Positions 10,301 through 22,300 of a stretch of DNA of 64,000 nucleotides are shown piece by piece. A program made the translations under genes and the position numbers. Under the pieces are notes generated by a model, which was given only the letters and a program-made list of their open reading frames with translations, was not told the origin of the DNA and made no database searches. Position 1 is the stretch's first letter, and the number at the start of each line of letters is the position of its first letter. The stretch comes from Ditylenchus dipsaci (Eukaryota; Nematoda; Chromadorea; Rhabditida; Anguinidae), in assembly GCA_004194705.1 (NCBI GenBank), contig SADC01000534.1, positions 24,931-88,930 of the forward strand, given 5' to 3'.

Positions 10301-13300
10301 AAGTACTCTTGATCAAAAATGCATATAGAGTCTCTTTTTGCCACGGCCCAATTGAAAAACATGGTGAGGCAGTCGAAGAATACATATATTTACTTTTCTA
10401 TTTACTTCCCTTCGGGGGCGCAGGGGGCTTGAGAGTTAGAGATGTGCGCACAAACTCACCTTAGACATGACTCCGAGAAGTACTTTTGACCATAAAATGC
10501 ATTTGGAATCTCTTTTTGCCACGGACCAGCTCAAAAACATGGTGAGGCAGTCGAAGAATACAGATATTTAAATTTCTAACGTTCCGCCATAAAAGTGGCC
10601 CCCTTTTATTCCCTTCCCCTCCCAATACAGCCCTTAATCCCTTTTAAATTCGAAAGGCGCCAATTCAAAATTTTTCAAATTTTGACTAAAAACCCATGAT
10701 ACCCCCCTGTGGTTCGAAATTTTTTTTCTCAGAATCAAAAAAAAACACGCGGCTTTCTTATGAAATCGGGGTCGAGAAACACGAATATGAAGTTATCTCC
10801 TCCATCCGCTCACTCTGCGTGGGGGGGGATTCTATACTGCAACCTTTCAATCTAGCTCTAGAAATTGGGGTCTTGTTAACATTTAAAGGTTTTTTGAATA
10901 CGTGAATTTTTTTACTTTTTCGCAATTTATACACGACTTTCTGAATATTCACCACCACAGGGTAAGTCGTAAAAAACTGCGACATTTTTTGAGTTCTCGA
11001 ATTTATACCTTTCTTCAATTTTTACAATAATTTTATTTCAAGAATGGCTATAGGTGATTTACGCCCTCAAAATGCTCATTTACGCCCTCAAATTTATTGT
11101 TTGCGCCCTCGAATTTTGTTTTTATCCAGTGAAATTATTTTGTCTTGCGAGTTCATATTATTTTTTATTTCTTCTTCTGTAAATATACCCAGCTGCTTTT
11201 AATTCTGAAACTTGTGGTCAAATTTAAAAGGCTCAAATAGAAATGTACCACCAAATGTGAGAATTTGGCCGCCTTTTTTATTTTTTTGGCCGCCTTTTTA
11301 AATTCATAATAAAAAAATAGAATTTCGACGCCTTTTTGAAAAATTGGCCGCCTTTTTTGTTAATTGCTTTTCCTACCAGCAAACCAACTATTTTGAGGCA
11401 TATTTTATGCAGACTACATGAATCTCGGTAGTGAACGCGGTTATTGCACTAATTTTCACTGTTTTCTCAGTGGTTCATGCTGTTTTTTTCTTAAACTCAG
11501 CTGTCTTCTTACGGCACTTATTTTACTTTGATTTTTAGCCTTTTATGTGACTTATTTTCTTGTTTTTTAGGTAATTATAACATATGCAAGTAAGAAGACC
11601 TCAGGGGCTCGAAAAAAGGCGTGTCGCAAGTGTTTGGAACGTTGGATCAGAGCAGGTTTTCAGGTTCACTCGTCAGGTATATTCAACTTTTTAGCGCAAT
11701 CTTTACTGCAGCTTGGCAAAGTCGTCAACGTGTGTAGACGTCAATGCACATTTTTGGTCTATGTGGAAACTATTCACTTTGTCAGGCTGTATGTGGTTGA
11801 GGTATCACTCTCTATGCGCCTTCGTGCTCCAGAACCAAGGCGGTATGGCTAGACCATAGTAACATAACTGCCGGAGCACGTTAACTTCTATAAAAGAGGC
11901 TGCCTAGCGAGAGTGGTTATAAGTCACAATTTATTTTACCAAAATCGTCTTCTGTATTTATATCATTAATTTTCAGGTACAATGAGTCATTCAGGTAGTG
12001 TAAGGATTGTTGCCGTCGTTTGAACGACGTTTTCCAGTCGGGACAATACGTTTCAGATTGAAACGTATTGCGCCTAAAATAAGTCTAGTTTGAAATAGTT
12101 TATTTCAAACGTTGATTTGTCTTGTCCAGAAATACTCGACATGGCGAGCAAGTTTCATAGATCATCATTCTTTTTGCTGGATTTTGATTTATGGAGCGTG
12201 CTCAATCAAATATGTTCGAGGTTAGTTATTTAAATTCTATTAGTTATTCGTCCAGTCAGTCGACTCTGTCCAGTTCATTTACAGGACTACAGTCCGACAT
12301 TTCTAAATTGAAAGGCCCAAAGAAGGCTCGAGCTGAGACTCAGCTACAAGCTCTCTTGGAAACATTAAGAGTCCAGAATACTCCAGCTAAGAAAGTTACT
12401 ATTGAACTTATCGATGACTTCGAAGTTCCAGATATCTATAGTCCAGTTAACAAGGAGTCCTCCGACGGACTTCCTCTTGTAATTCCAGATAACGTTGGAC
12501 CGAACACGCAAGTCTCTTCCGAACTGCCTGCAGATGATGCTCCACGGGACTCCCTCCGTATGGTTCCGGTCCTCGCCTCCAGCTCGCGCTCCCACTTCGC
12601 CGGTGAAGACGACACTCCAACTGGTTCTCTATTGGTGCCTGCTATGGGAATATGGGAAGTGGTCCAGTCCAGTCTACAGCCAGCGGTCTCGTCTTCAGAA
12701 ATCCGATTCGGCGACTCTCCAGCTTCTTCATCTGCTGCTATGGTGGATATCGATCCAGCCTCTCCAGTCAAGACGGAAGAATCTCCAGTCTCCAATAGTT
12801 CAATCGTATGTTCTGTTATGTCTGGTCCAGTGGACCCTACTCCCATATTGTACCATGGTGCTCCAATAAACATACCAGTTAGTTCTACCTTTAAGGACAG
12901 AATGTGTCTTCGCTTTACTGTAGCTTATTCACATTAAAGGAATTTTCTCATGGTCAATTATTAGGTCAGAAATCGTCAGTAATCATAATCTACCAACTAC
13001 CTGACTATCACATAGAAAGACCTGATAATTTCAGAAAAAAGTGAGAAAAGTCGTTTAGGCCCTGACTTAATCACCCTGTCTCGGGTCGAATTTGAAATTG
13101 GACAACAAGTTAAAATTTGAAGACGGTGAATATGGAATCGGCCGTGCTGAACACGGATCCGGTGTCAGAATTTGGTTTTTCTCAACACAAACGCCAAAAA
13201 TTGAAATTCCGCGCAATTATCCGTCGCGGAATTATCTGTCGCGGAATTGTCTCCCGCGGAATAGTCGCCGTGCCGATTTGAGGGCGTAAATGATAAAGGT

Positions 13301-16300
13301 TAATCATTTTTTCTGTGGCAAATTCACTTTTTTTTTGTAGCAAAAATGTTTTTTTTTGTGGCAAATTTACTTTTTTTTGTAGCAAAAATGTTTTTTTGTG
13401 GCAAATTTTTTCTGTAGCTAATTCACTTTTTTGTGGCAAATTTAATTTTTTTGTGGCAAATTTATTTTGTAGCAAATTTACTTTTTTTGTGGAAAATTTA
13501 CTTTTTTTTTGTGGAAAATTTACTTTTTTTTGTAGCAAATTTATTTTTTTCTGTGGCAAATTTACTCTTTTTTGTAGCAAATACGATTTTTGTCTGTAGC
13601 ACATATACTCGAGTTAGTGTGCTTATTTATTCATCCGAAATTCTCAAAATTGGTATTCCGAGTCTATGAAAGACTTGGACTTCATGAAAGACAAGTGGAT
13701 TAATTGCTGGTAAAGCTGCTGGGCTCTAGGTCTAATCTAGCACACACACCTGGCACTCTCTCGGCTGCTTCATTACTCAACAACCTCTGATGGATAAGTA
13801 TTAAAATTGTGCAAGCTTACCGAATTCACCGTAAATACAATGCATGATGATAATTCTATTAACCTTAGCCACACTATGCTCCACCACTTTGGAAAGAGCA
13901 ACACTTCAGTCCGTACGTTTTTGGATCTTAACGGGCTTTTTCTTGTGAAGAAAAGAGTGTCGGCCAAAATAGCCGGGTACAAGTGGGATCTTCTGCCAAC
14001 TGCCTATGATTTTTCAGGAATTTGCAATTTTCGGGTGCTGGACCAAACCGAAATTCACAGTTCACATTTCTTGAAAATCGGTTTCAGTCTAAAAAGACTG
14101 AAAACAATACGCGGGTTAAGTGTATCGACAGATATATATATGTTTCTGAAGTTTTTAGAAATAAATAAGCACACTAACTCAAGTATATGTGCTACGGACT
14201 AAAATCGGATTTGCTACAAAAAAGAGTAAATTTGCTACAGAAAAAAATAAATTTGCTACAAAAAAAAGTAAATTTGCCACAAAAAAAGTAAATTTGCCAC
14301 AAAATAAATGATTAACCAATGATAAATTCGAGGGCGTAAATGAGTATTTTGAGGGCGCAAATGAATTTTAGCCTTCAAGAATGGTTCGGTCATAACATAT
14401 TATATGTGTTCATTAACTGTTTTTGAGGTTTTAGTTATCTAAATTGTTAGCTGAAAGCTCAAAAAGAATTTGGGTTTTCACCGATCTGCGGAAGCCCATG
14501 ACAAAATTTTCTAAAAATGGTGCAATTTTTACGACTCACCCTGTACAGTCAACCCGATATAACGGCCCTCCTAGGAACCGGCCATAGAAGGCCGTTATAT
14601 CGAGGGGCTGTTATATTGGAAGGCCGTCATATCGAGTTTTTCTTGACGAAATTGTCATAGGGGGGCGTTATATTGAATTTGTACCCTTTTTACTGTGGAA
14701 CAAAACTACTAAACTCCAAATAGAGGGTCTTTATATCGAAGGGGTGGTTATATCGGGGGCCGTTATGTCGAGGGTTGACTGTCCTGTATTAATTATCCGG
14801 CCCCCTCTATTCAAAATCGTGTTGTTAGCATTGTGTTTTGACCTATTTTTCGAAGCTGTTCTTAGGCAAATAAACCGTCATTTTGTAGTCAGAGAGATGA
14901 GCTACAAAAGGAGTAGGAGATTACCTAAGACTGTCCTCGAAGATGGGTCAAAACCGCAATGCCAATGAAATGCCCCTGAATGAGGAAGGACAGATTTCAG
15001 GTTATACGGTAATTTTTCGAACCGCAGAATACGTCTAAGAAGTCAGGATTTTAACTCACAACTTTAAAGTAAAAATCTTTCACCCACCTTAATATAACTA
15101 GAAGACAGATTTTCTGTAGCCAAATTGGCAGAACAGGAGCAACTGGATGAAGGTGGACTACTTCTTTCGCCATCTTCCTCTCCTTCCAAATCGTCCTCTT
15201 CCATAGAGCTGATCAGGGAAGCGCCGGCTGAACTCAACAGCACTCCACCTTTAGATGGTAGACTGGCAGCTGCATTCTGGTGGACGTATGGAGGCACTAT
15301 ACTAGCTTCATTTCCTCCTACAACTAGAATAAAACTACTTATTTTTGGAGGACGCAACCGACTCGCCAACGCGAAATACTGGCCAACGCCATGACTCGCT
15401 AATGCGAAAAACTCGTTAAATCCAATACTCGCCAACGTCAAATCTCGCCAACAAAAAATTCGATTGGGACCGGCAATAGGGGGCTGTTAAATCGAATTTT
15501 TCGTTTGTTGAGTTTTTCTATGGCGAGTTTTGCCGTTGGCCAGATTGGAAGTTGGTTACTCTTTCACGTTGGTGAGTTTTTCGTTGGCGAGCTGGTTGCG
15601 TCCCATTTTCTTGAAAATGTTCACTTGAAAAAATTCGTACCAGGGTAGGCAAACTGACAGCCAGCTACTGAAATTTGCTGATTTTCTTTGCTGACCCCAG
15701 GGGATCCCATCAACAGGGAGGTTTGAGATGGAAGTTTTCTTCCACTCCTGCCTGGACTCCTGTGAGCCGGCCAATTATTGTTTGATGGAATCTGAAAAAT
15801 ACACGGTTTTTATGTATAATTTTACCATCTTCCTGAATCAAAATGTAAAAGTAATAAAAAATTTCTTCTTTTAAATTGCTGGCTTTTAATCAAAAGGTCC
15901 AAAGTCAAAAAGTGTCTCAAATCGTGCCTTGTTCTTTTAGAGCCTATTTTACAAGTTTTTCTTTAAGAAAAGAAATCTGCTCACCTGTTCCCTAGTCTGA
16001 TTTGCAGGAATTGGATAAGTTATAGGTTGTCCCGTCCTAGACACTCCTGAAACAACATGTCCTTGGGAAAAGTGGACTGCTGAGTTGGGTGGGGTTAAAC
16101 TAGGTGGATTATTGAATCCTGGAGACACTTCTGATTGCTGGCCAAACGATTCATTGGTGTTTACTCTCAAGTGGCTGGCTGCACTGGATGGCAGCGATGG
16201 ACCTCGCTGCACATTGCTGCGTGCATGTGGTCTGGGTGGAGTGCTTTGCTGTTGGATACTGGAACTTGACACAGCTGGGTAGTTGGGGCAACTTTCGCGA

Positions 16301-19300
16301 TGGACTAATTCTCTTCTTGTTAGGCTGGACTGAGTAGGGGCATAGGGATGGCTGGTTGAATCAACATGATTGAAAGCATGGGTGGATAAAAGGTCAGGCG
16401 TGGAACACCACTTAGAACAGCAGATATCTGGGTTGCTGCTTGTGTGCAGGGGAGTCTAAAAATTGTTGGTAAAATTCTATATGAGTTTCGTTATTGTTTG
16501 TTGCATTCTCTTAAAAAAGGGGGGGGGGTGCACATCGAGGAGCGAATATTTTGGACTCTCAGGTTCGATTCCCAGTAGGTGCACACCCCTCTTTATCCCC
16601 TTTAATTTACAAGTTTGTAGTCAAAATGATCCTCACACTCTTGGCTATCTAACGAGATTATCAGAGCATGATAACACAACATCTGGAGCTGATTTACAGG
16701 CTAAGACCATAGTTGCACGGGCGCCGGCGCCGGTTCGGCGCCGCATAATTTTTGTCCTGAAGAGGGCGCCGGCGCCGATAATTTTGATCAGTCGGCGCTG
16801 GCGCCGACTGATCTTTTTTTGATGCTTTTTTTCTTTGGTTTTTGATGCTTTTTTTTTCTTTTTTGAAAAATTCAAAATTTTTCTATAAGAATTTTTATTA
16901 CTTTTTCAACAGAATAATTTGTTCAACGAGACAAAAATGTGTCCATTAATTAGGTCATTGTCAAATATGTTTAGTGATTTTAATCATTTTACCGGTTTTA
17001 CATTTTACCGGCGCCGAACCGGCGCCGGTTCGGCGCCGGTTTGGTGCCGCACAAATTTCAGCCTGAAGAGGGCGCCGGCGCCGATTTTTTTGGCCGTGAA
17101 ACTATGGCTAAGACCTGTTAAATCTACGAAAATCGATCATTGCAAGGGTTTTTCTTTTACTAATTTGATTGATATTTTGTGAATTTTCTTACAAGTAACA
17201 TTTTTCAGATACCGAAATGTAGCTAAGATTCTGGGATTTCATTTGAGCTATTATACACAGAGAAAGATAATATGTAGTTAGAGCTGAAATTTGAAAAATA
17301 TCCAATTGTGTCCAATTCCACGGTATTCTACCCAGGACTGTCCAGGAACTTTTCGGTATTATTTTGGAACGGACGTTTTTTTTGCACTTTTAATTTGCAC
17401 GATCATTTACAACCTTATACTCAAAATGTAGCCTTGCTTCCATGCGCCATTTTCAGTATATGGTTGTAAATTGCTATGTAGTTAAAATTGTAAAAACGTC
17501 AGTTTCGAAATAATACTAAAATCCTACCCCTCAAAATACTCATGTCTTCCTTGGTCAAACCTTCGATAGCTACCCAACTTTTTTGCAGAGATTTTGGTGT
17601 GAAAATATTCTTATCTGATTCTTCATGGAATTTTTGTTCTAGAAAGTTACTAAACTAGTCGAGGATTAAATAAAATTGGTAGAGATTGAAGCGATATAAA
17701 ACTAAGTAAGCATAATTTTGGCTGGTTTTCTTTCATTTGGATGGTCATTTACTTGAAATCCCGAAATAAGGATATTTTCTGAGAGCAAAACAGTGCTAAA
17801 AAGGCTTGCCATCAATTGCTCGATAGTCTTTGGCCCTAGAAGCCAGTAAACGTACTAAAATATAGAGTAAAAAATAGGTCATGCATCCACGGGGATTCGA
17901 ACCTGGGAGTTCAAAATATTCAGTATCCAAAAGCTCAAAATCGACCTCAAATTTTTAAGATTTTTGGCGGTTTGAAAAATAAACCCATAAAAGAAATACG
18001 CAAAAACAAAACAAAAAAGATCACATAAATTCAGGGTTCTTATACGTCCTTTTAAAAAAGATATGTCCTTTTTTAAGGACTCCAAATCTTTTACGACCAA
18101 AATCTTTTTTTGCTATAAAATGGCAATAAACGCTGTATAAAATGACTTTTTTCAAAAGTAGTCAAAATTTCCAAATTCCTTTTTCTGAAAAAAAATCTTA
18201 GAGCCGTGCATAAATCCTAAATTTTTCACTAATTTTCCAAAAAAAGTTGCAAAATTTGAGCCAAAAAAACTTTTCAAAATTTCTGGGATGTACACTTGTC
18301 CGATTTCGTGACCAACCTTTTCATCAGAGTAATTAGCAGTTCGCTGATTTAGATTACTTCCAGGGGTATTTTCCATCCTCGGGTGGTTTGCTTTGCGCAT
18401 CAAATGGGATTTTCCCCCATAATTTTTGGAACTGTTTGCTCCATTGAAGTTCGAATTGCTAGCAGGAGGGGTAGAACTGTTAGTTCCCAGCATGTGAATC
18501 TCAGGACTTGATCCTATTGACTGAAATATTTTGAATTTGAAAATCCCTTAATTAGTCCGGGAAGTCATACTTTGTTGGACTTCCTCTCAGCCAATAGCTG
18601 TTTGAGAATTTCGCGTTGCTCCAACTTGAGCCAATCGGCATCTACCTGGCTGGCACCTGCGACAGCTGAAGAGGGAGGGGTTTGAGGCAGGGACAGGGCA
18701 GGCGGTCTACCTACATGATGCTGTCGATGGCTGGCTGTGGGGGGACGGTAGACGGGTGAGACTGCACCAATTCCATTGCTACCCATCAAAGCGTTTTGGG
18801 TGAGGGTGGGAGTTGACACTGAAGGTGGTAGAATGAGTTGGCTGAGGGTGGATGACCGATTGCAGTTTACCGATAGGGTAGCTAGAAATTTAAAATGTTA
18901 ATTTTTTGAGGTGATACATTAGACAGACAGGGTGGAGTTAGTTCATAGGGACGGACTTTCGATATCTCCATACATGGCTGGCAAAAAAAGTGAAAAAAAA
19001 GCCAACGTTTTCTTAGGAATGCAAATCGTAAGCAGATTTTTTTAATCAACAGTTGCTGTGTGAGACACGATCGGTGCGTGGAAGTTTGAAACTTCTGTTT
19101 ACCATTCTACAATGTTTTTAAATAGTTGTTCTTACCGGAAATAGGAGGATGACTAAAGGACTGGACGGAGTGCACCGTCGACTGGCAATTATGCAGAGAG
19201 TTGACATTGAAGAGGCTGGAAGTGTTGAACCTGTTCACCAGCAAATTAGAGGAAGAAGACAGTGAAGAAGCACAGGGTTGGTGGTGATGACCAGGGCAAC

Positions 19301-22300
19301 ACACTCCATTACCTGTAGAATTGGGGGCATGCCCATGTCAATGCTATTGGTCGTCCTGGTGGAGTGGATCTGAAAATAGGATCGGATCAATGAAAGGCAG
19401 AAAATTATCAACTATGCTTTCACACTTACATCAGCATTGGAGTGGCGAAATAACATTGGCTGCTGGGCACCAAAAGTCCTGATACCTCCTTGCAGATTGT
19501 TGATGCTACACAAAACATTTTTTACACAGTCTTTATGGTAAAAACTAGGTTATGGCGGGAGCTTTGTCACTCAGCTGCAGTTTTTTGCAAAAGTCAAAAA
19601 TGAGATAAAATTAACAAATATTCTCATTGAAAGATCGGTAAAAATAAAAATATCCTGGTTGGGCTATGCATTCCCTGCGTGTCCATCCCTATTAAAAATC
19701 TCATCAAATAAATACCTCATAGGGACGGACTTTTGCTGGATGGCATCAGTGGTGGCATACCTAAGCTGCCAGTTGAGAACCATGTTGACGTATTTGGACA
19801 TGTCACAGTCTTCCTAAAGGAAGTGATTATTGCACGTCTTTATATAAAAAGGAGGGAGGACGCACCAGGGCAAAAACAGCAGAACTGCCATCCAAACACT
19901 TCACAGTCAGATTTCTTTTGAGTGAAGTAATATCCTTTATTTCTGGCCATCTGTAAATACTTGTTTCGTGGCGGGTGAGTTACCGTATTTCCTCTAAAAA
20001 GCGCCCCGGGGCGCTTATTTTTCAAACCCTCAAAAATCGAAAAATTTGGAATTCGATTTCGAGATTTTTGCGTGCTCAACCAAAATCCAAAAAGTGGAAT
20101 CGGTAGAGCTCATGGGAGTTAATAAAACGTATCAAACAGCTTTGCAAAATATTGCTTTTACACTGAGATCCAGACCCTCGAAGTCGAGGGGGGGCGCTTA
20201 TTAGAGCGGGGGCGCTTATTAGAGGAAATACGGTAGTTAGAATAGTCAGAAGGAAACAGACTTGTATTTGATGGTGGAGCCATTATAGCGTTTGACGAAT
20301 ATTTCTTCAAGGGAGTAGCCAAGCTTGACTTCAGTGCTCTCATCATCCTGCAAAATTAAACTCATTTTGCATTTATTGTAAATGGGGTTGAATTATACAG
20401 TATACCTTGGCTTGGAAACACTCCTCTCCGTAGCCTGAAAACTAGGCTACTTAAAAGGAAGGTGGTAAAGGTGACCCACGAGCTCTAAATATGGCCTAGG
20501 GCCCAAATTGTTTGGTACCAAAAAAATGAAGAGGGGGGATCGAGCTTGCCTTTGCGCTCCAGGCGGCACATGCCTTGAGGCATATACCCATTCGGTATTG
20601 ACCCGACTTATAGGCTTTAGCATATAACCTAACCAGATTTTCTGGCATGACCGGGCGCCATTGCGGAAAGTCATTATACTGCCCTGCTTGTGTATCTACC
20701 AAAACTGGCCAATGTAAATTTTTTGACTGCCGATGGGGGCAGCTGTCTCCTGCTCCAAGACACACGCTTGTTTACGGATAAAGCCAATGTTTCTACCTTA
20801 TACCGTATTATTTACAAAAAACTAGCCTCTATCATCCCACTACGCTTAACCCCCCCCCCCCTTCCCCCGACTTTGAGGACATATATCCAGTCCAGAGCAA
20901 ACAGTTTACAAAGCTGTTTATTGCATTTTCTAAGCTCCAAAAGCTCTAACGATTATGCTTTTTCGATTTTGGTGAAGCACCTAAAAGTCAAAGTCAACCC
21001 CAAATTTTTCTGATTTTGGGAGTTTCAGAAGAAATATGGTATTAAGTAATCGAAAAAATTAGCTTCTTCGGGGGTTCTGACACCTTCGACAGTGTTGGAC
21101 ATTTTAACTTGGAGATTTTACAGTATAGATTGATTACCTTCACACTGCTGCACATCGACTATGTACAGGAAAGCAGCTGAAACAAAAAAATCAGACTGCA
21201 CCATTATTAATTTCAATTGCAATCCTTACCATAAGAAGGCTGCATTCCGCTCAGCCTTTCATAAACTGTCAGTATTTTTACCAGGCATTCGTCCAACTGC
21301 TGAGAGTTGCGGCACAAATGCTGAAACGAAATTTATTGATCACATATAAAAAAGTGAAACTTGGTGAGACCGGTGCACGGGTCGCACCCCTCCTCGATTT
21401 TTCGAGTACCGAGGTCACCGAGCTGTGATCTCATAAGTGAGCTTCGGGGCTTGCCCCAATTAAAAAAGTGCGGGCCACTTGGAGGAATTGGGCTAGGAGG
21501 GTTTGCTTAGTTTTCTACTAGTTTTTTTGAATTCGCGCCTTTTCAATTTTAGTATTGTTGGCTATTTGGAAAAGGTTTCTTAATTTTTTTTGACTTTTTA
21601 AAAAACCATACGAAGCTTTAGGTGTAAGGTACAAATAGCGCGGATTCGAAAAATTGCACAAAAAGAACCAAACCCCTACGCACCGAGAAATTGTGGTCCC
21701 CTATACAGGTCTGATTTCAGTGGAAAATTACCTGAGGCAACAGCTTTACAGATCTCAAATAATCCATGGTGTGTAGGGTACGATCGAAATCGGAGTTCTC
21801 CACCTGGAGACTGTAGGCGGCCAGATTGATATATTTGTCCATGTCCATGCTGTATTTCCCGTTCAACACGTCCAGTTTAAGCAGCATGAAGTAGAGACTC
21901 CTGCAAACTTCAAGAATTGTTGGTCTGATCGGTGAAAAAAGACAATAAGATCAACCTGGCCATCTGGTCGTGCAGGGAGAACACATTAGGGGTATGGTAC
22001 AAAATGGCTAATTGTACTTGTCTTGGCTTGCAAGCCCATTTTTCCAGCTGTTTTCTAAGCGGTTTGTCCATCTCCACCTGAAGTTTGTTGCTCATAACGA
22101 AATTTGTGAGATTGTTGGTATGTAAAAACATACCCATCGCATAAGTCTCCGGTCCGGATCGTTAAACCTCATCTGGAAGCGAAAGCCGAATATTTCTGCC
22201 TGAAAAAGAAAAAAAGTATGGTAGGACTAGATTTTTTTCGGTTTATGTGGTTTTTGGTTTAAAAATCTTGTCTAGGAATCTGACTCGATCCCTGTCAAAC

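Larger units (their letters stand above)
11046..14373 (+). mobile_element. 3.3-kb DNA element with 9-bp duplications (Mutator-like in size of duplication)
   Basis: Exact 9-bp direct repeats TTCAAGAAT (11037-11045 and 14374-14382) flank inverted ends GGCTATAGGTGATTTACGCC and GGCTAAAATTCATTTGCGCC (reverse strand), followed by repeated ACGCCCTCAAA units on both sides. A 9-bp duplication is typical of MULE elements, but I found no MULE transposase. The interior has an unrecognised 248-codon frame, three hairpins, and a foldback made of TTTGTGGCAAATTTAC repeats. A related solo end lies at about 27197-27258. Confidence 0.65.
1301..15087 (-). other. 13.8-kb transposon-filled intron of the PTPN14-like gene
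   Basis: Donor GTGGGT follows the exon ending at 15088 and acceptor TTTGCAG precedes the exon starting at 1300; both flanking exons are in phase 0. The intron holds the Harbinger element, a hAT element nested in a pogo-like MITE, a hAT end, several MITEs and the 3.3-kb element with 9-bp duplications. Most other introns of the gene are under 400 bp, although the one between 18317 and 16455 is about 1.9 kb. Confidence 0.75.
1..21728 (+). repeat. Large direct duplication, copy 1
   Basis: The segment matches 43326-64000 base for base except for many one-base indels (mostly in homopolymers), rare substitutions and one 1,005-bp insertion in this copy. The offset is 43325 at the left edge, 43318 at 2480, 42313 after the hAT insertion and 42272 at the end of the window. 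The left boundary lies outside the window because the match already holds at position 1. The segment contains most of the FERM-PTP gene, so this is either a real tandem duplication or two alleles placed one after the other by the assembler. Confidence 0.97.

Noticed and set aside
12365..12873. Frames of 76, 124 and 145 codons overlapping the 248-codon frame
   Set aside because: They are shadows of the longer plus-strand frame in other frames or on the opposite strand.
13182..13669. Open frames of 78-140 codons (LLQKKVNLPQK, FVANLLF types)
   Set aside because: Products of the GTGGCAAATTTAC/GTAGCAAAT repeat; no independent coding signal.
15125..15394. Plus-strand 89-codon frame (MAEQEQLDEGG)
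   Set aside because: Antisense of the PTPN14-like exon at 15088-15323, which has matching splice sites and phase.
16525..16600. Possible tRNA gene
   Set aside because: A B box and an acceptor-like pairing are present, but no D or anticodon arm folds; better explained as a SINE head.
17870..17910. Possible minus-strand tRNA with GGTTCGAATCCC
   Set aside because: Only the T-arm-like segment is present, with no cloverleaf upstream of it.
19107..19304. Continuous minus-strand 65-codon frame as a single linker exon
   Set aside because: Its upstream part is out of phase with the neighbouring exon. Splitting at a GTGTGT donor (19304) and an AACAG acceptor (19231) restores one frame, so the 5' part was treated as intron.
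20496..20765. Minus-strand 89-codon frame (QYNDFPQWRPVMPENLV)
   Set aside because: Looks protein-like but lies between two FERM exons whose phases join without it; no acceptor-donor pair fits, and I cannot assign a family.
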